Shown in pieces: positions 44,335 through 52,542 of a DNA stretch of 54,026 nucleotides. The notes below the pieces were generated by a model. That model was not told the origin of the DNA and ran no database searches. It saw only the letters and a list, made by a program, of their open reading frames with translations. Where the stretch lies: assembly GCA_025359915.1 (NCBI GenBank), contig JANYDE010000045.1, positions 1 through 54,026 of the forward strand, given 5' to 3'. Source of the DNA: Chamaesiphon sp. 336R_metabinner_41 (GTDB lineage: Bacteria > Cyanobacteriota > Cyanobacteriia > Cyanobacteriales > Chamaesiphonaceae). The position numbers and the translations under genes are program-made. Numbering within the stretch: position 1 is the first letter of the stretch; each line of letters starts with the position of its first letter.

Positions 44335-46296
44335 ATGCAGGATTCCCGCGAAATTGACTATTTTGGACAACGCATTCTTCAGATCGTCCAGCCGATAGCG
44401 GCTGGTGGAGATCGACGAGAAGTGCTAGCTCTTTTAGCACAATCTATAGCTGATAACTTTGCAGCCGATGGCTGCTGGGTAATGCAATACGTATCACCAG
44501 GTGTTGTTCGTCTTGCTGCTGCTGCTTGTGTCAACCATCGCGCCAATGCGATTTCCAATCAATTGACTACGCTCAGAATTCCCGCAGCGTCAACTCCCAC
44601 TCAATGGAGAATGTCATTATTGCCTGACTATCAGGTAATGGTAGTAGAAACTCGCGATCGAGAACGAGTAACTGGCTGTCTGATCGTAGCCACGAAAGGA
44701 GTACAATGGTACCGAGAAACAAAATTAGTATTACAGATCGTTGCTGACTACGTTGGTACAGCTTTGATTGAAGAAGAACTTCAGGTGCAAGCTCAGATTT
44801 CCCAAATCTATCCCCAGCTTCACCATCACCTGACTCAAGCAATTGTTGAAAATCAGCAAGTAGATAAACTGTTTGAGATTGCCGTCTCTGATATGGTAGA
44901 GGCTCTACACCTCAAACGGGGATTAGTTTTGACACTCAAATCCAACGATCTATCTAAACAACAGCCCAACACGGTACCGCCAACAACTGCTCCAGCTCCA
45001 GAGGCACAATCATCGTCCCGACTGTTCAAAGACGATCGATTCAATAGTGTCACATCATCGTCAACACTAACCAAATCCGCTATTGGATCTGCCAAAACGA
45101 ATACACAGGTGCAAATCGTCACGACGATTGACGCTCGCAAAGGCGATCTACCGATCTTACCATCGTCTTTTCGCTTAGAGGATTCGCACTTGTGCAAAAC
45201 AGCACTAGCCAATGCACCCAATCCGACAATCTTCGATCGCAACAATCGCACGACAACAACTGATAAACTCATCTTTCAAGACGATCGATTACCGAGTATT
45301 GCGATGATCCCATTGATGGGAGCAACAAATCCAGATCGCCCAGCATCTGAGGCTTTGTGGGGTTGGTTGGTACTCCAAAACGATCGATCTCGGCATTGGC
45401 ACCCAGTCGAATTAAATTTACTTCAGTGCCAGATTTATCAGATTGCCCTTGCTAGAATCCAAAATACCACCCTCAAACAGGCGCGAAATGCGATTGCTAG
45501 TCGGACAACCCAAGTCCAGACTAGTCTGCAAATTCAGGCGAAATTGCATGATGCTGGGCGCAAACGGATGGAGAAATTGCGGCAAGCAAATGAAATCAAA
45601 GATGAGTTCATCAGCACCATCAGCCATGAGTTGCGGACACCACTAACTAGCATGTCTCTAGCGATCAAGATGCTACGCCAAGTCGATGTAGATCCAGCTC
45701 GCCGTGAACAGTATCTAGATATCTTGGAAGATCAATGTCAACGGGAAATCAAACTAGTCAATGATCTGCTCAAACTCCAACAGTTGGAATCCAAACAGCT
45801 AGAATTTTGTCCCCAACGCATCACGCTCAATCAATTTGTCTCCGAGCAGGCGACATTTGTAGCCGATCGCTGGTTGGATAATAAATCGCTAGAACTATCA
45901 CTCCATCTACCAAAAATCTCACCGGAGATCGAAACTGATGCGGATAGCCTCAAACATATCTTGGAAGAATTACTGGTAAATGCAGGTAAATTTGCCATTC
46001 CCAAGACAATGGTAGAAGTCTGGTTGACAGTTGACGCAGACGAGACAATCTTGAAGATTAGCAATCTCAGTAAGCCAATCGCCGCTGAAGATCTGCCCTA
46101 TTTATTCGATCGATTCCGGCGGGGATCTGGTGTTACCCAACAAGCAATTGCAGGTACTGGTTTAGGTTTAGCCTTGGTTAAATCGATGGTAGATCACATT
46201 CAAGGCACAATCACCGTGACGAGCGATCCCGTAGCAGCCGGAATCGCCAAAACCACCTTCACTGTTGCCATCCCCACCACACTCGAACGTCATTAA
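44335..46296 (+). CDS. GAF-domain sensor histidine kinase
   Basis: The 653-residue soluble kinase has two GAF-like regions (about 20-155 and 165-365). The second is interrupted by a Ser/Thr-rich insert. A coiled linker leads to the HisKA domain with FISTISHELRTPLTSM (phospho-His at about residue 431). The HATPase domain has the N box LKHILEELLVNAGKFA, F box LFDRFRRGSG and G2 GTGLGLALVKSM. The G1 box, normally D-x-G-x-G, reads ISNLSKPIAAEDL and lacks the usual residues. No bilin Cys is evident. No response regulator adjoins. The AarF-like gene follows 19 bases later. Confidence 0.88.
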   Translation: MQDSREIDYFGQRILQIVQPIAAGGDRREVLALLAQSIADNFAADGCWVMQYVSPGVVRLAAAACVNHRANAISNQLTTLRIPAASTPTQWRMSLLPDYQVMVVETRDRERVTGCLIVATKGVQWYRETKLVLQIVADYVGTALIEEELQVQAQISQIYPQLHHHLTQAIVENQQVDKLFEIAVSDMVEALHLKRGLVLTLKSNDLSKQQPNTVPPTTAPAPEAQSSSRLFKDDRFNSVTSSSTLTKSAIGSAKTNTQVQIVTTIDARKGDLPILPSSFRLEDSHLCKTALANAPNPTIFDRNNRTTTTDKLIFQDDRLPSIAMIPLMGATNPDRPASEALWGWLVLQNDRSRHWHPVELNLLQCQIYQIALARIQNTTLKQARNAIASRTTQVQTSLQIQAKLHDAGRKRMEKLRQANEIKDEFISTISHELRTPLTSMSLAIKMLRQVDVDPARREQYLDILEDQCQREIKLVNDLLKLQQLESKQLEFCPQRITLNQFVSEQATFVADRWLDNKSLELSLHLPKISPEIETDADSLKHILEELLVNAGKFAIPKTMVEVWLTVDADETILKISNLSKPIAAEDLPYLFDRFRRGSGVTQQAIAGTGLGLALVKSMVDHIQGTITVTSDPVAAGIAKTTFTVAIPTTLERH

Positions 46297-46315
46297 CTTG
46301 AGGAAGCCATCCGCC

Positions 46316-48034
46316 ATGTCGAAATTCGGATCGCAACGGCAAATACCCCCAGTATTGCCCCCCTCGGTAGTGGCTACCATGCCGATTAAACCCGATCTTA
46401 AATTTCGCTGGCAAAGAGCTAAATACTCGCCTCAAGCTAGACAATTCGATATTTTTACCGCTGCAATTGGATTTGGTTTAAATCTGCTCCGAGATTTTCT
46501 CCTCCCCACAAAAAATCCCCGATATCACCGCCGTCAAGCTCAAAAATTAGTTAACACAACGATCGGATTAGGCCCAACTTTCATTAAGATTGGTCAATCT
46601 TTATCGACTAGAGTTGACTTTTTCCCCCCGATTTATACCGAAGCTCTGAGTCAATTACAAGATCGAGTACCTGCTTTTAGCGATCTAGAAGCAATTGGAA
46701 TTATCGAAGCAGAGTTAGGTGCTTCGATCTCCACATTATTTGCCGAATTCGATCGAATTCCGATCGCCGCAGCTAGTCTAGGACAAGTACACAGAGCTAA
46801 ATTACGTACTGGGGCTGAAGTCGTAATCAAAGTTCAACGTCCAGGTTTACGGCGATTATTTGAACTCGACTTTGAAGTAATCGAGAAATTATTATGGTGG
46901 ATCGATCGAGTCTTACCAAAAAAGAGATCGATCGAACTCAGAGCTATTTATCAAGAATTTTTCACACTCCTATTCCAAGAAATAGACTATACCAACGAAG
47001 GGCAGAATGCCGATCGATTCCGTCGAAATTTTCAGGAAAATAAGTTAGTCATCGCGCCTGAAATATATTGGAAATATACAACTGGCAAGGTATTGACAAT
47101 GAGTTATTTACCAGGAATCAAAATTGATGATAAGGCGACATTAGAAGCCTGTGGTTTTAATCCCAAACAAATCAATCAATTAGGCATCTGCTGCTATCTC
47201 AAACAACTACTAGTAGATGGCTTCTTTCAAGCAGATCCTCATCCTGGCAACATGGCAATCATGGCTGATGGTAGATTAGTCGTCTATGACTTTGGGATGA
47301 TGGCAGAGCTAAAAAATATCTCTACCGACTTGATGATTGGGACATTCTGGGCTGTCATGAAAAAAGATGGTATTGCTGTCACTGACAATCTGATTGAGAT
47401 GGGTTTAATCGAACAAGTAGATGATATGCGTCCGATTAGAAGAGTGATTGAATTCCTCGTCGAACGCTTTACTGACAAACCAGTAGATCTCAAAGAATTC
47501 GAGAAAATCAAGAGTGAAATCACCTCGCTTTTTGTTCAGCAACCATTTCAGATGTCCCCAGAAATGAGCTTTATTCTCAAAGCTTTATCAACGCTCGATG
47601 GTATCGCCAGAACACTAGATCCTAACTATAACTTAGTCGTTGCTGCTCAACCTTTTATCAAAAGTGTCGCCATCGCCGAACGTGGTAATATTGTCGGCAA
47701 ACTGAGTAGACAGGCGGCTAATTACCTCAAGCACAAATTAACTCAACCTAATGCTAGCAAACTATTAATTCGCAAATTAGAGCAACAATTAGAACAAAAA
47801 GAACTAGAATTATCGATCCAATCTCGTACAGCCGATCGATCAATTAAACGTTTATATTTAGTAATTCACAATCTCGGCTATTTATGCCTGACTGGATTGA
47901 GTACAATTTCAGCTATTCTACTAACTTCAACTTATCCAACTTGGTCTTTATATTTATTTGGATTAGCTAGTTTAGGTGGATTAATTTGGCTAATATCTTT
48001 GTTAAATTTGGCAATTAAAGCCAGAAAAATATAA
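46316..48034 (+). CDS. AarF/ABC1/UbiB-family kinase-like protein
   Basis: Members of this family are atypical kinases/ATPases linked to quinone and lipid metabolism. From ATG 46316 the protein has 572 residues. It shows the family motif FIKIGQSLSTR (KxGQ), LQDRVPAF, AAASLGQVHRAKLRTGAEVVIKVQRPGL (alanine-rich loop and Lys), EIDYTNEGQNADRF, QADPHPGNMAI and VVYDFGMM. Two membrane helices lie at the C-terminus. The frame is open from ATG 46265, but that start overlaps the kinase gene and lacks family similarity. Co-transcription with the histidine kinase gene is likely. Confidence 0.92.
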   Translation: MSKFGSQRQIPPVLPPSVVATMPIKPDLKFRWQRAKYSPQARQFDIFTAAIGFGLNLLRDFLLPTKNPRYHRRQAQKLVNTTIGLGPTFIKIGQSLSTRVDFFPPIYTEALSQLQDRVPAFSDLEAIGIIEAELGASISTLFAEFDRIPIAAASLGQVHRAKLRTGAEVVIKVQRPGLRRLFELDFEVIEKLLWWIDRVLPKKRSIELRAIYQEFFTLLFQEIDYTNEGQNADRFRRNFQENKLVIAPEIYWKYTTGKVLTMSYLPGIKIDDKATLEACGFNPKQINQLGICCYLKQLLVDGFFQADPHPGNMAIMADGRLVVYDFGMMAELKNISTDLMIGTFWAVMKKDGIAVTDNLIEMGLIEQVDDMRPIRRVIEFLVERFTDKPVDLKEFEKIKSEITSLFVQQPFQMSPEMSFILKALSTLDGIARTLDPNYNLVVAAQPFIKSVAIAERGNIVGKLSRQAANYLKHKLTQPNASKLLIRKLEQQLEQKELELSIQSRTADRSIKRLYLVIHNLGYLCLTGLSTISAILLTSTYPTWSLYLFGLASLGGLIWLISLLNLAIKARKI

Positions 48035-48048
48035 TATGTAGAAACGAT

Positions 48049-48123
48049 GGATTTGGATGGGTTGATTTATACCAGCGAGTTTATTGATGATCCAAAATAT
48101 TAGAACAAAACCCGCCCAAACCC
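48049..48123. repeat. Degenerate foldback element
   Basis: GGATTTGGATGGGTT (48049-48063) and AACCCGCCCAAACCC (48109-48123) are complementary at about 12 of 15 positions. The right arm resembles the inner arm of the element at 52390-52539, so this is probably a decayed relative. Confidence 0.45.
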
Positions 48124-48211
48124 ACATCTTCCTCCAAATAGTTTCTCTACAGCGATAGATCGATCTACCCACATTTATCCAGAACAGAACAGGTACCTAG
48201 AATATTACGCT

Positions 48212-48244
48212 ATATCCCCGACTTATCGGGGAAGTCGGGGATAT
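48212..48244. repeat. CCCGACTT-type palindromic repeat, copy 2
   Basis: ATATCCCCGACTT (48212-48224) pairs perfectly with AAGTCGGGGATAT (48232-48244), loop ATCGGGG. It lies between the convergent AarF-like and DUF7453-like genes and may terminate both. The core is shared with 33459-33489. Confidence 0.85.
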
Positions 48245-48263
48245 TTCCTAATCAAATAAATTA

Positions 48264-49484
48264 CTAACTATTGAATTGATCGGCGCGATAGATCCCTTGA
48301 GTTCCATCATTGAATTCGAGAGAAAAAGCAAGTTGTCCTTGATTATTAAAGCCTTCATTGTTATAAAAGAACAAGTCTTTAACTGTTTTGTCGGCACTAC
48401 CAATTTTAATTGTATCTCCAACCGCAACTACCTTGTCTATTTCTAGACTTCCGCCACGACTCCGGTGAGCTGTAAATACACCTAAGACAGGATCGCTTAC
48501 AACGCCTAATGGATCGAAGGTTGCCGAAAAAGCAATTGTGTTTTTATCGTTGATATCAACAAATCCAAATCTGAAGAATTTATCGACATCATCATATCCA
48601 TCCTTGCCATAATGGTCATTATTATCAATAATAGTTGTTGTTTTACCATGCTCATACAAATTGATTCCACGCGCAGGCGCATTAACATTATTAAGACTAT
48701 CCCCTCGAAAAATATAGGCAACATTACCATCTTTATTAATATCTGGAGATCCATTAAAGGAAAGATATTTGCCCGTATTATCAACAACTGTCTTAAGTTC
48801 GCCCGAATCACCGGACTTCAGATAAATACCCCGCACATTACCAGGCATAAAGTCTGGGGGGATTTGACTGTATTCAGCGGCTCCTGTCGCTAATTTTTTG
48901 TCGAGTATCCCCGAAAAGACAATATCTCCTTCTTTGTTAATCGAAGGAGCTACATCTCCTTCAAAGGGAGTTCCTAGTAGATTGGCAAATTTGAGATTTC
49001 CAAATGTTCCAACGGTATCTGCAATTCGTTTGACTTTTCTATTCTCATTACCAACAAATAACCCCGAATTATTATCTGTTAGCCCCGCGAGAAAAGCCAC
49101 CTGTCCCCGATTATTGATCGCTGGATCTGATAAAAAGCTGGTGAATTTTTCAGATCTGTTAACATCAGTTAGTACCTGATCTTTGGCAGCTATTACCGTA
49201 GGTGAAGAGGAGTATTTAGAACGAAGGTAAATTCCAGGATTGCCGCCTTTTTCTCCGTAAAAAGCAACCTGCCCATTATCGTTAATTGTCGAAAATCCTA
49301 GCTTGGAAAAATCTGGTGTCGTCGCGACTGTGGACAACGGGTTTCCGGTATAAATTCCTGAACCACCGCTATCGAGTAAAGCTTGCCAAGTAACCGTACC
49401 AGCATTATTAATAGCTGGCGCACCCTCAAAAAATGAGCTGAAGACACCATTAGAATTCGCAATTTCAGTCACAGTGTAAGACAT
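48264..49484 (-). CDS. Repeat-rich probable secreted protein (DUF7453-like)
   Basis: Starting at MSYTVTEIANSNGVF (ATG 49484) the protein has 406 residues. It contains about six or seven repeats built on a pattern like A/S-I-N-x-x-G-x-V-x-F: APAINNAGTVTWQALL, FSTINDNGQVAFYG, DPAINNRGQVAFLA, APSINKEGDIVFSG, SPDINKDGNVAYIF, FVDINDKNTIAFSA and NEGFNNQGQLAFSL. This suggests a beta-propeller. The frame is open 41 residues further upstream without family features. There is no signal peptide, so type I secretion is possible. The function is unknown. Confidence 0.75.
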   Translation of the reverse strand: MSYTVTEIANSNGVFSSFFEGAPAINNAGTVTWQALLDSGGSGIYTGNPLSTVATTPDFSKLGFSTINDNGQVAFYGEKGGNPGIYLRSKYSSSPTVIAAKDQVLTDVNRSEKFTSFLSDPAINNRGQVAFLAGLTDNNSGLFVGNENRKVKRIADTVGTFGNLKFANLLGTPFEGDVAPSINKEGDIVFSGILDKKLATGAAEYSQIPPDFMPGNVRGIYLKSGDSGELKTVVDNTGKYLSFNGSPDINKDGNVAYIFRGDSLNNVNAPARGINLYEHGKTTTIIDNNDHYGKDGYDDVDKFFRFGFVDINDKNTIAFSATFDPLGVVSDPVLGVFTAHRSRGGSLEIDKVVAVGDTIKIGSADKTVKDLFFYNNEGFNNQGQLAFSLEFNDGTQGIYRADQFNS

Positions 49485-49692
49485 GATTTCTACTCCCAAT
49501 AAATTATTTGGATGATAATCAGAAGCACCTATGATGTAATATATTATACAATAAAAAATATAGCAATTAGCAGATTGACTAATACCAATGTTAAGTATTT
49601 GCAACAATTGGTAGCGATCGAGTGGTGTCTCAGGCTATTAATATTGATTCATTCGAGTAGTTTCTACGCCTAGACTGATGGATTTGATGTTA

Positions 49693-51288
49693 CTAATTTT
49701 GGACACCAAATAACCGCTCTAAAGCGATCGATTGCGCCGCTGCCATTTGTCCATAACAGAACACCACAGGTACCTCTGGTGGTAAAAGGGGTGCGAAATC
49801 TGCCATTAAGTAAGGACTACCATAAATCACTAATCCCTGTAATTGTCCATTAGCTAATAATTGTTCGAGCAACTTTTTCGCCACGGCAGTAATTCCTAAT
49901 CCGCCTGAAAATGGACTGGTACGAATAAACAACTGAAGAAGAACTGATTCTTCTGGTGCAATAGTAATTGTGGGGCTATGGCGGTTAATTAACTGCAATG
50001 TATAGCCGAGTTTGGTGGGGATGGTAACAGCGGGAGTGCTCCGACAGAGGAAGGTAGAATCGAGGATTTCTTCGAGAGCGATAATATTCTTACCAGCAGT
50101 TGATCTGAGCGGTAAATTGCCCTGAGCAACGATCGAATCTTGTAACATTCCCGCCGCAACAGCCATCGATGTTGGTGCGGCGAGTGTCATCAACGCAGGG
50201 GGTTGAATATTAACTGGCGACTGATTCAGCTTTACCCCATCCCACTCTTGAAATAACTTCTGTTTCGATCGCCAAATCCGCCCTACACTAGCTTTAATTC
50301 GCTCCGCACTAATCAGCCCCGACTCCACCGCCTGACAGACAGCCTGAATTGCAATGGCTGGATCTACAGGCATCAAAATAAGATCCGAACCAGCCGAAAC
50401 CGCCATTACAGGCGCATCATCCGCCCCATATCGATCAGCAATCGCCCCCATTACCAGCGCATCGGTACTAATTAACCCCTCAAACCCTAAATTATGTCGT
50501 AATTCCTCAGTTAAAATCCGTGGTGACAGCGTCGCAGGGGTTTCGGGATCCAGCGCGGAAATGACTAAATGGGCACTCATGATACTATCTACCCCCGCCT
50601 GAATTGCCGCACGGAAAGGGGGGAACTCGATCGACTCCAATCGCTCGCGATCGTGGGGAATTACGGGCAATGTCCAGTGTGAATCCACACTTGTATCCCC
50701 ATGACCAGGAAAATGTTTAGCACAGGTTAAAACCCGATATTCCGCCGCTCCTTGAATATATGCAGCCGCCAACTTACTGACAATTTCAGGAGTCTCCCCA
50801 AACGATCGAATGTTAATCACCGGATTAGCGGGGTTATTATTGACATCGACGACTGGAGCCAAAATCCAATTTATCCCCACTGCTAGAGCTTCCTGGGCAG
50901 TAATCGCGCCCATTTTACGAGCATACTCGATCGCCTTTGGTAAATCTGTTTGGGCGATCGCATTTAGAGCCATCGGCGGCGCGAACCAGGTGCCACCCGT
51001 AAATCTTTGCCCTACTCCTTCCTCAATATCAGCCGCAATCATCAAGGGATAAGTCGCCCATGCTTGCAACTGCTGGATTCGCAAACTTAATTCGCCCCCA
51101 TTTCCACCCCAGAATATTACCCCACCCACACCGAGATCGCTAATCCAGTGTTTGAGCGTGGCTCGATCGCATTCTCCAAATTCAGGATACTGGATCTGAT
51201 GGTCGAATAAATGACTAGATGCTCTGACAACCACCATTTGGGCGACTTGTTGAGCGAGAGTTAGTTTGTCTAAATCGGGGAATTGCAT
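49693..51288 (-). CDS. Family 3 glycoside hydrolase (NagZ-like)
   Basis: NagZ-type enzymes release N-acetylglucosamine from peptidoglycan fragments. The 531-residue protein has the catalytic barrel with PLMIAADIEEGVGQRF, the diagnostic loop CAKHFPGHGDTSVDSHWTLPVI (catalytic His), SIMSAHLVISALDP, and the nucleophile region GLISTDALVMGAI. An additional C-terminal domain of about 180 residues ends the protein, making it longer than E. coli NagZ (about 340) and more like Gram-positive and cyanobacterial two-domain forms. No signal peptide is seen, so a cytoplasmic recycling role is likely. The exact substrate is inferred. Confidence 0.9.
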   Translation of the reverse strand: MQFPDLDKLTLAQQVAQMVVVRASSHLFDHQIQYPEFGECDRATLKHWISDLGVGGVIFWGGNGGELSLRIQQLQAWATYPLMIAADIEEGVGQRFTGGTWFAPPMALNAIAQTDLPKAIEYARKMGAITAQEALAVGINWILAPVVDVNNNPANPVINIRSFGETPEIVSKLAAAYIQGAAEYRVLTCAKHFPGHGDTSVDSHWTLPVIPHDRERLESIEFPPFRAAIQAGVDSIMSAHLVISALDPETPATLSPRILTEELRHNLGFEGLISTDALVMGAIADRYGADDAPVMAVSAGSDLILMPVDPAIAIQAVCQAVESGLISAERIKASVGRIWRSKQKLFQEWDGVKLNQSPVNIQPPALMTLAAPTSMAVAAGMLQDSIVAQGNLPLRSTAGKNIIALEEILDSTFLCRSTPAVTIPTKLGYTLQLINRHSPTITIAPEESVLLQLFIRTSPFSGGLGITAVAKKLLEQLLANGQLQGLVIYGSPYLMADFAPLLPPEVPVVFCYGQMAAAQSIALERLFGVQN

Positions 51289-51318
51289 GGGATCTGGTGA
51301 GGGAAAGAATATGTTTCG

Positions 51319-51411
51319 TTGAGTTGCTGCGGAGATCTTTACCCCACCCCAGCCCTCCCCTTATAAAGGGGAGGGAGTAAAGCCCCCTTTACAAGGGGGT
51401 TGGGGGGTAAA
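51319..51411. repeat. Dispersed element, copy 2, with nested hairpins
   Basis: The head TTGAGTTGCTGCGGAGAT matches 39928-39945. It is followed by ACCCCACCCC and two perfect hairpins: CCCTCCCCTT/AAGGGGAGGG (51353-51362, 51366-51375) and CCCCCTT/AAGGGGG (51383-51389, 51393-51399). GGTTGGGGGGT then closes the outer arm. Confidence 0.7.
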
Positions 51412-51449
51412 AGCTTCAAACGAAGCTAAATAACTCTGAGTGTGTTCAC

Positions 51450-51477
51450 TTTCAACTTTCAACTTTCAACTTTCAAC
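51450..51477. repeat. Heptanucleotide array TTTCAAC x4
   Basis: Four perfect TTTCAAC units end six bases before the chosen ATG of the EcfT-type gene, so they occupy the place of its ribosome-binding site. Confidence 0.95.
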
Positions 51478-51483
51478 TCCTCG

Positions 51484-52374
51484 ATGGATTTACTCCGCTC
51501 CTTACCCATTGGTTTATATTTAGAGCAGCCAATCACTTGGCTGCATCGCCTCGATCCTAGAGTCAAACTCGGCTGGTTATTGAGCTTTTTGTTAGCTCCG
51601 ATCCTGGCTAGTTCGATGTGGAAATTGAGCTTAGTCGCGCTGCTAATCATCATTAGTATCTTGGCTGGTATCCCTTGGCGGGCACTGAAGCAGCAGATGG
51701 GTTTGTTGTTGCTGGCTGGTGGTGCAATTTTTCTCGTGGGTATCTTCTCCCCAGATAGTATCAATGTCAGCCACCAACTTCGCTCACCCGCAGATGTTGG
51801 TGTCGAGATCGCCCAGCCCTATCAATATATATTATTCAAAATTGATACTGGCGCGCTCCATCTCAAAATTACGAGAAAATCGATCGATAATGCCATCTAT
51901 GCGAGTAGTCTGATCTTTACCTTGATGTACAGTACTACTGTCTATCTACTCACTACTTCTCCAGAAGAAATTACAACTGGATTAGACAGTTTGATGTCAC
52001 CCCTGCGCCGTTATAATATTCCGGTAACAGAAATTACGCTTACACTGACGCTAGCTCTAAGATTTATTCCATTGGTATTGGAAGAAATTCAAAATTTAGT
52101 ACGATCGATCTATACTCGCGCGATCGATTGGCAAAAATTAGGACTCAAAAATAGTGCTAAAGTTTGGTTAACTGTTTCAGAAAAGCTCTTAGAAAATTTG
52201 TTGAGTAGAGCCGAACAAATCGCGATCGCGATGCAAGTACGTGGTTTCACTACTCCCAACACTCACAAAGTTGAATGGCACCAATTGAAGTTAGGTAAAA
52301 CTGACCTTGTAGCAATAATATTTTTATTCATATTCTGGGCTGCTAGATTTATTGTCGGTCGTCAATTTGTGTGA
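51484..52374 (+). CDS. CbiQ/EcfT-family transporter transmembrane protein
   Basis: EcfT-type proteins couple the ATPase pair to a substrate-binding S component in energy-coupling-factor vitamin or metal importers. From ATG 51484 the protein has 296 residues. It begins PIGLYLEQPITWLHRLDPRVKLGWLL, the hallmark of the family. It has about five or six membrane helices, and the cytoplasmic coupling motifs SRAEQIAIAMQVRGF (A-R-G type) and LALRFIPLVLEEI are visible. The frame is open to 51442 through a heptamer array, which is an unlikely start. No ATPase or S component lies beside it, as is usual in cyanobacteria. The substrate is unknown. Confidence 0.9.
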   Translation: MDLLRSLPIGLYLEQPITWLHRLDPRVKLGWLLSFLLAPILASSMWKLSLVALLIIISILAGIPWRALKQQMGLLLLAGGAIFLVGIFSPDSINVSHQLRSPADVGVEIAQPYQYILFKIDTGALHLKITRKSIDNAIYASSLIFTLMYSTTVYLLTTSPEEITTGLDSLMSPLRRYNIPVTEITLTLTLALRFIPLVLEEIQNLVRSIYTRAIDWQKLGLKNSAKVWLTVSEKLLENLLSRAEQIAIAMQVRGFTTPNTHKVEWHQLKLGKTDLVAIIFLFIFWAARFIVGRQFV

Positions 52375-52389
52375 AAATAATTAAAAGGA

Positions 52390-52539
52390 CTGTAGGGGCG
52401 GGTTTATGCTGGAAATTTCTGTAGCCTATCAACAACAATAAAACAAACCCGCCCAACCCCACAAATAACGCTGGGTTGGGCGGGTTTAAAGGAAATATCT
52501 AGTGTTGTTTTAATCGATAATATAAACCCGCCCTTACAG
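52390..52539. mobile_element. MITE-like foldback element upstream of pabB
   Basis: Terminal inverted repeats CTGTAGGGGCGGGTTTA (52390-52406) and TAAACCCGCCCTTACAG (52523-52539) match at 16 of 17 positions. Inside is a perfect inner pair, AAACCCGCCCAACCC (52445-52459) and GGGTTGGGCGGGTTT (52473-52487). The element is about 150 bp, encodes nothing, and ends 3 bases before the pabB TTG. No clear target duplication is visible. Confidence 0.8.
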
Positions 52540-52542
52540 ATC

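Noticed and set aside
45443-45646. Plus-strand ORF inside the histidine kinase gene
   Set aside because: It is an out-of-frame shadow of the HisKA region.
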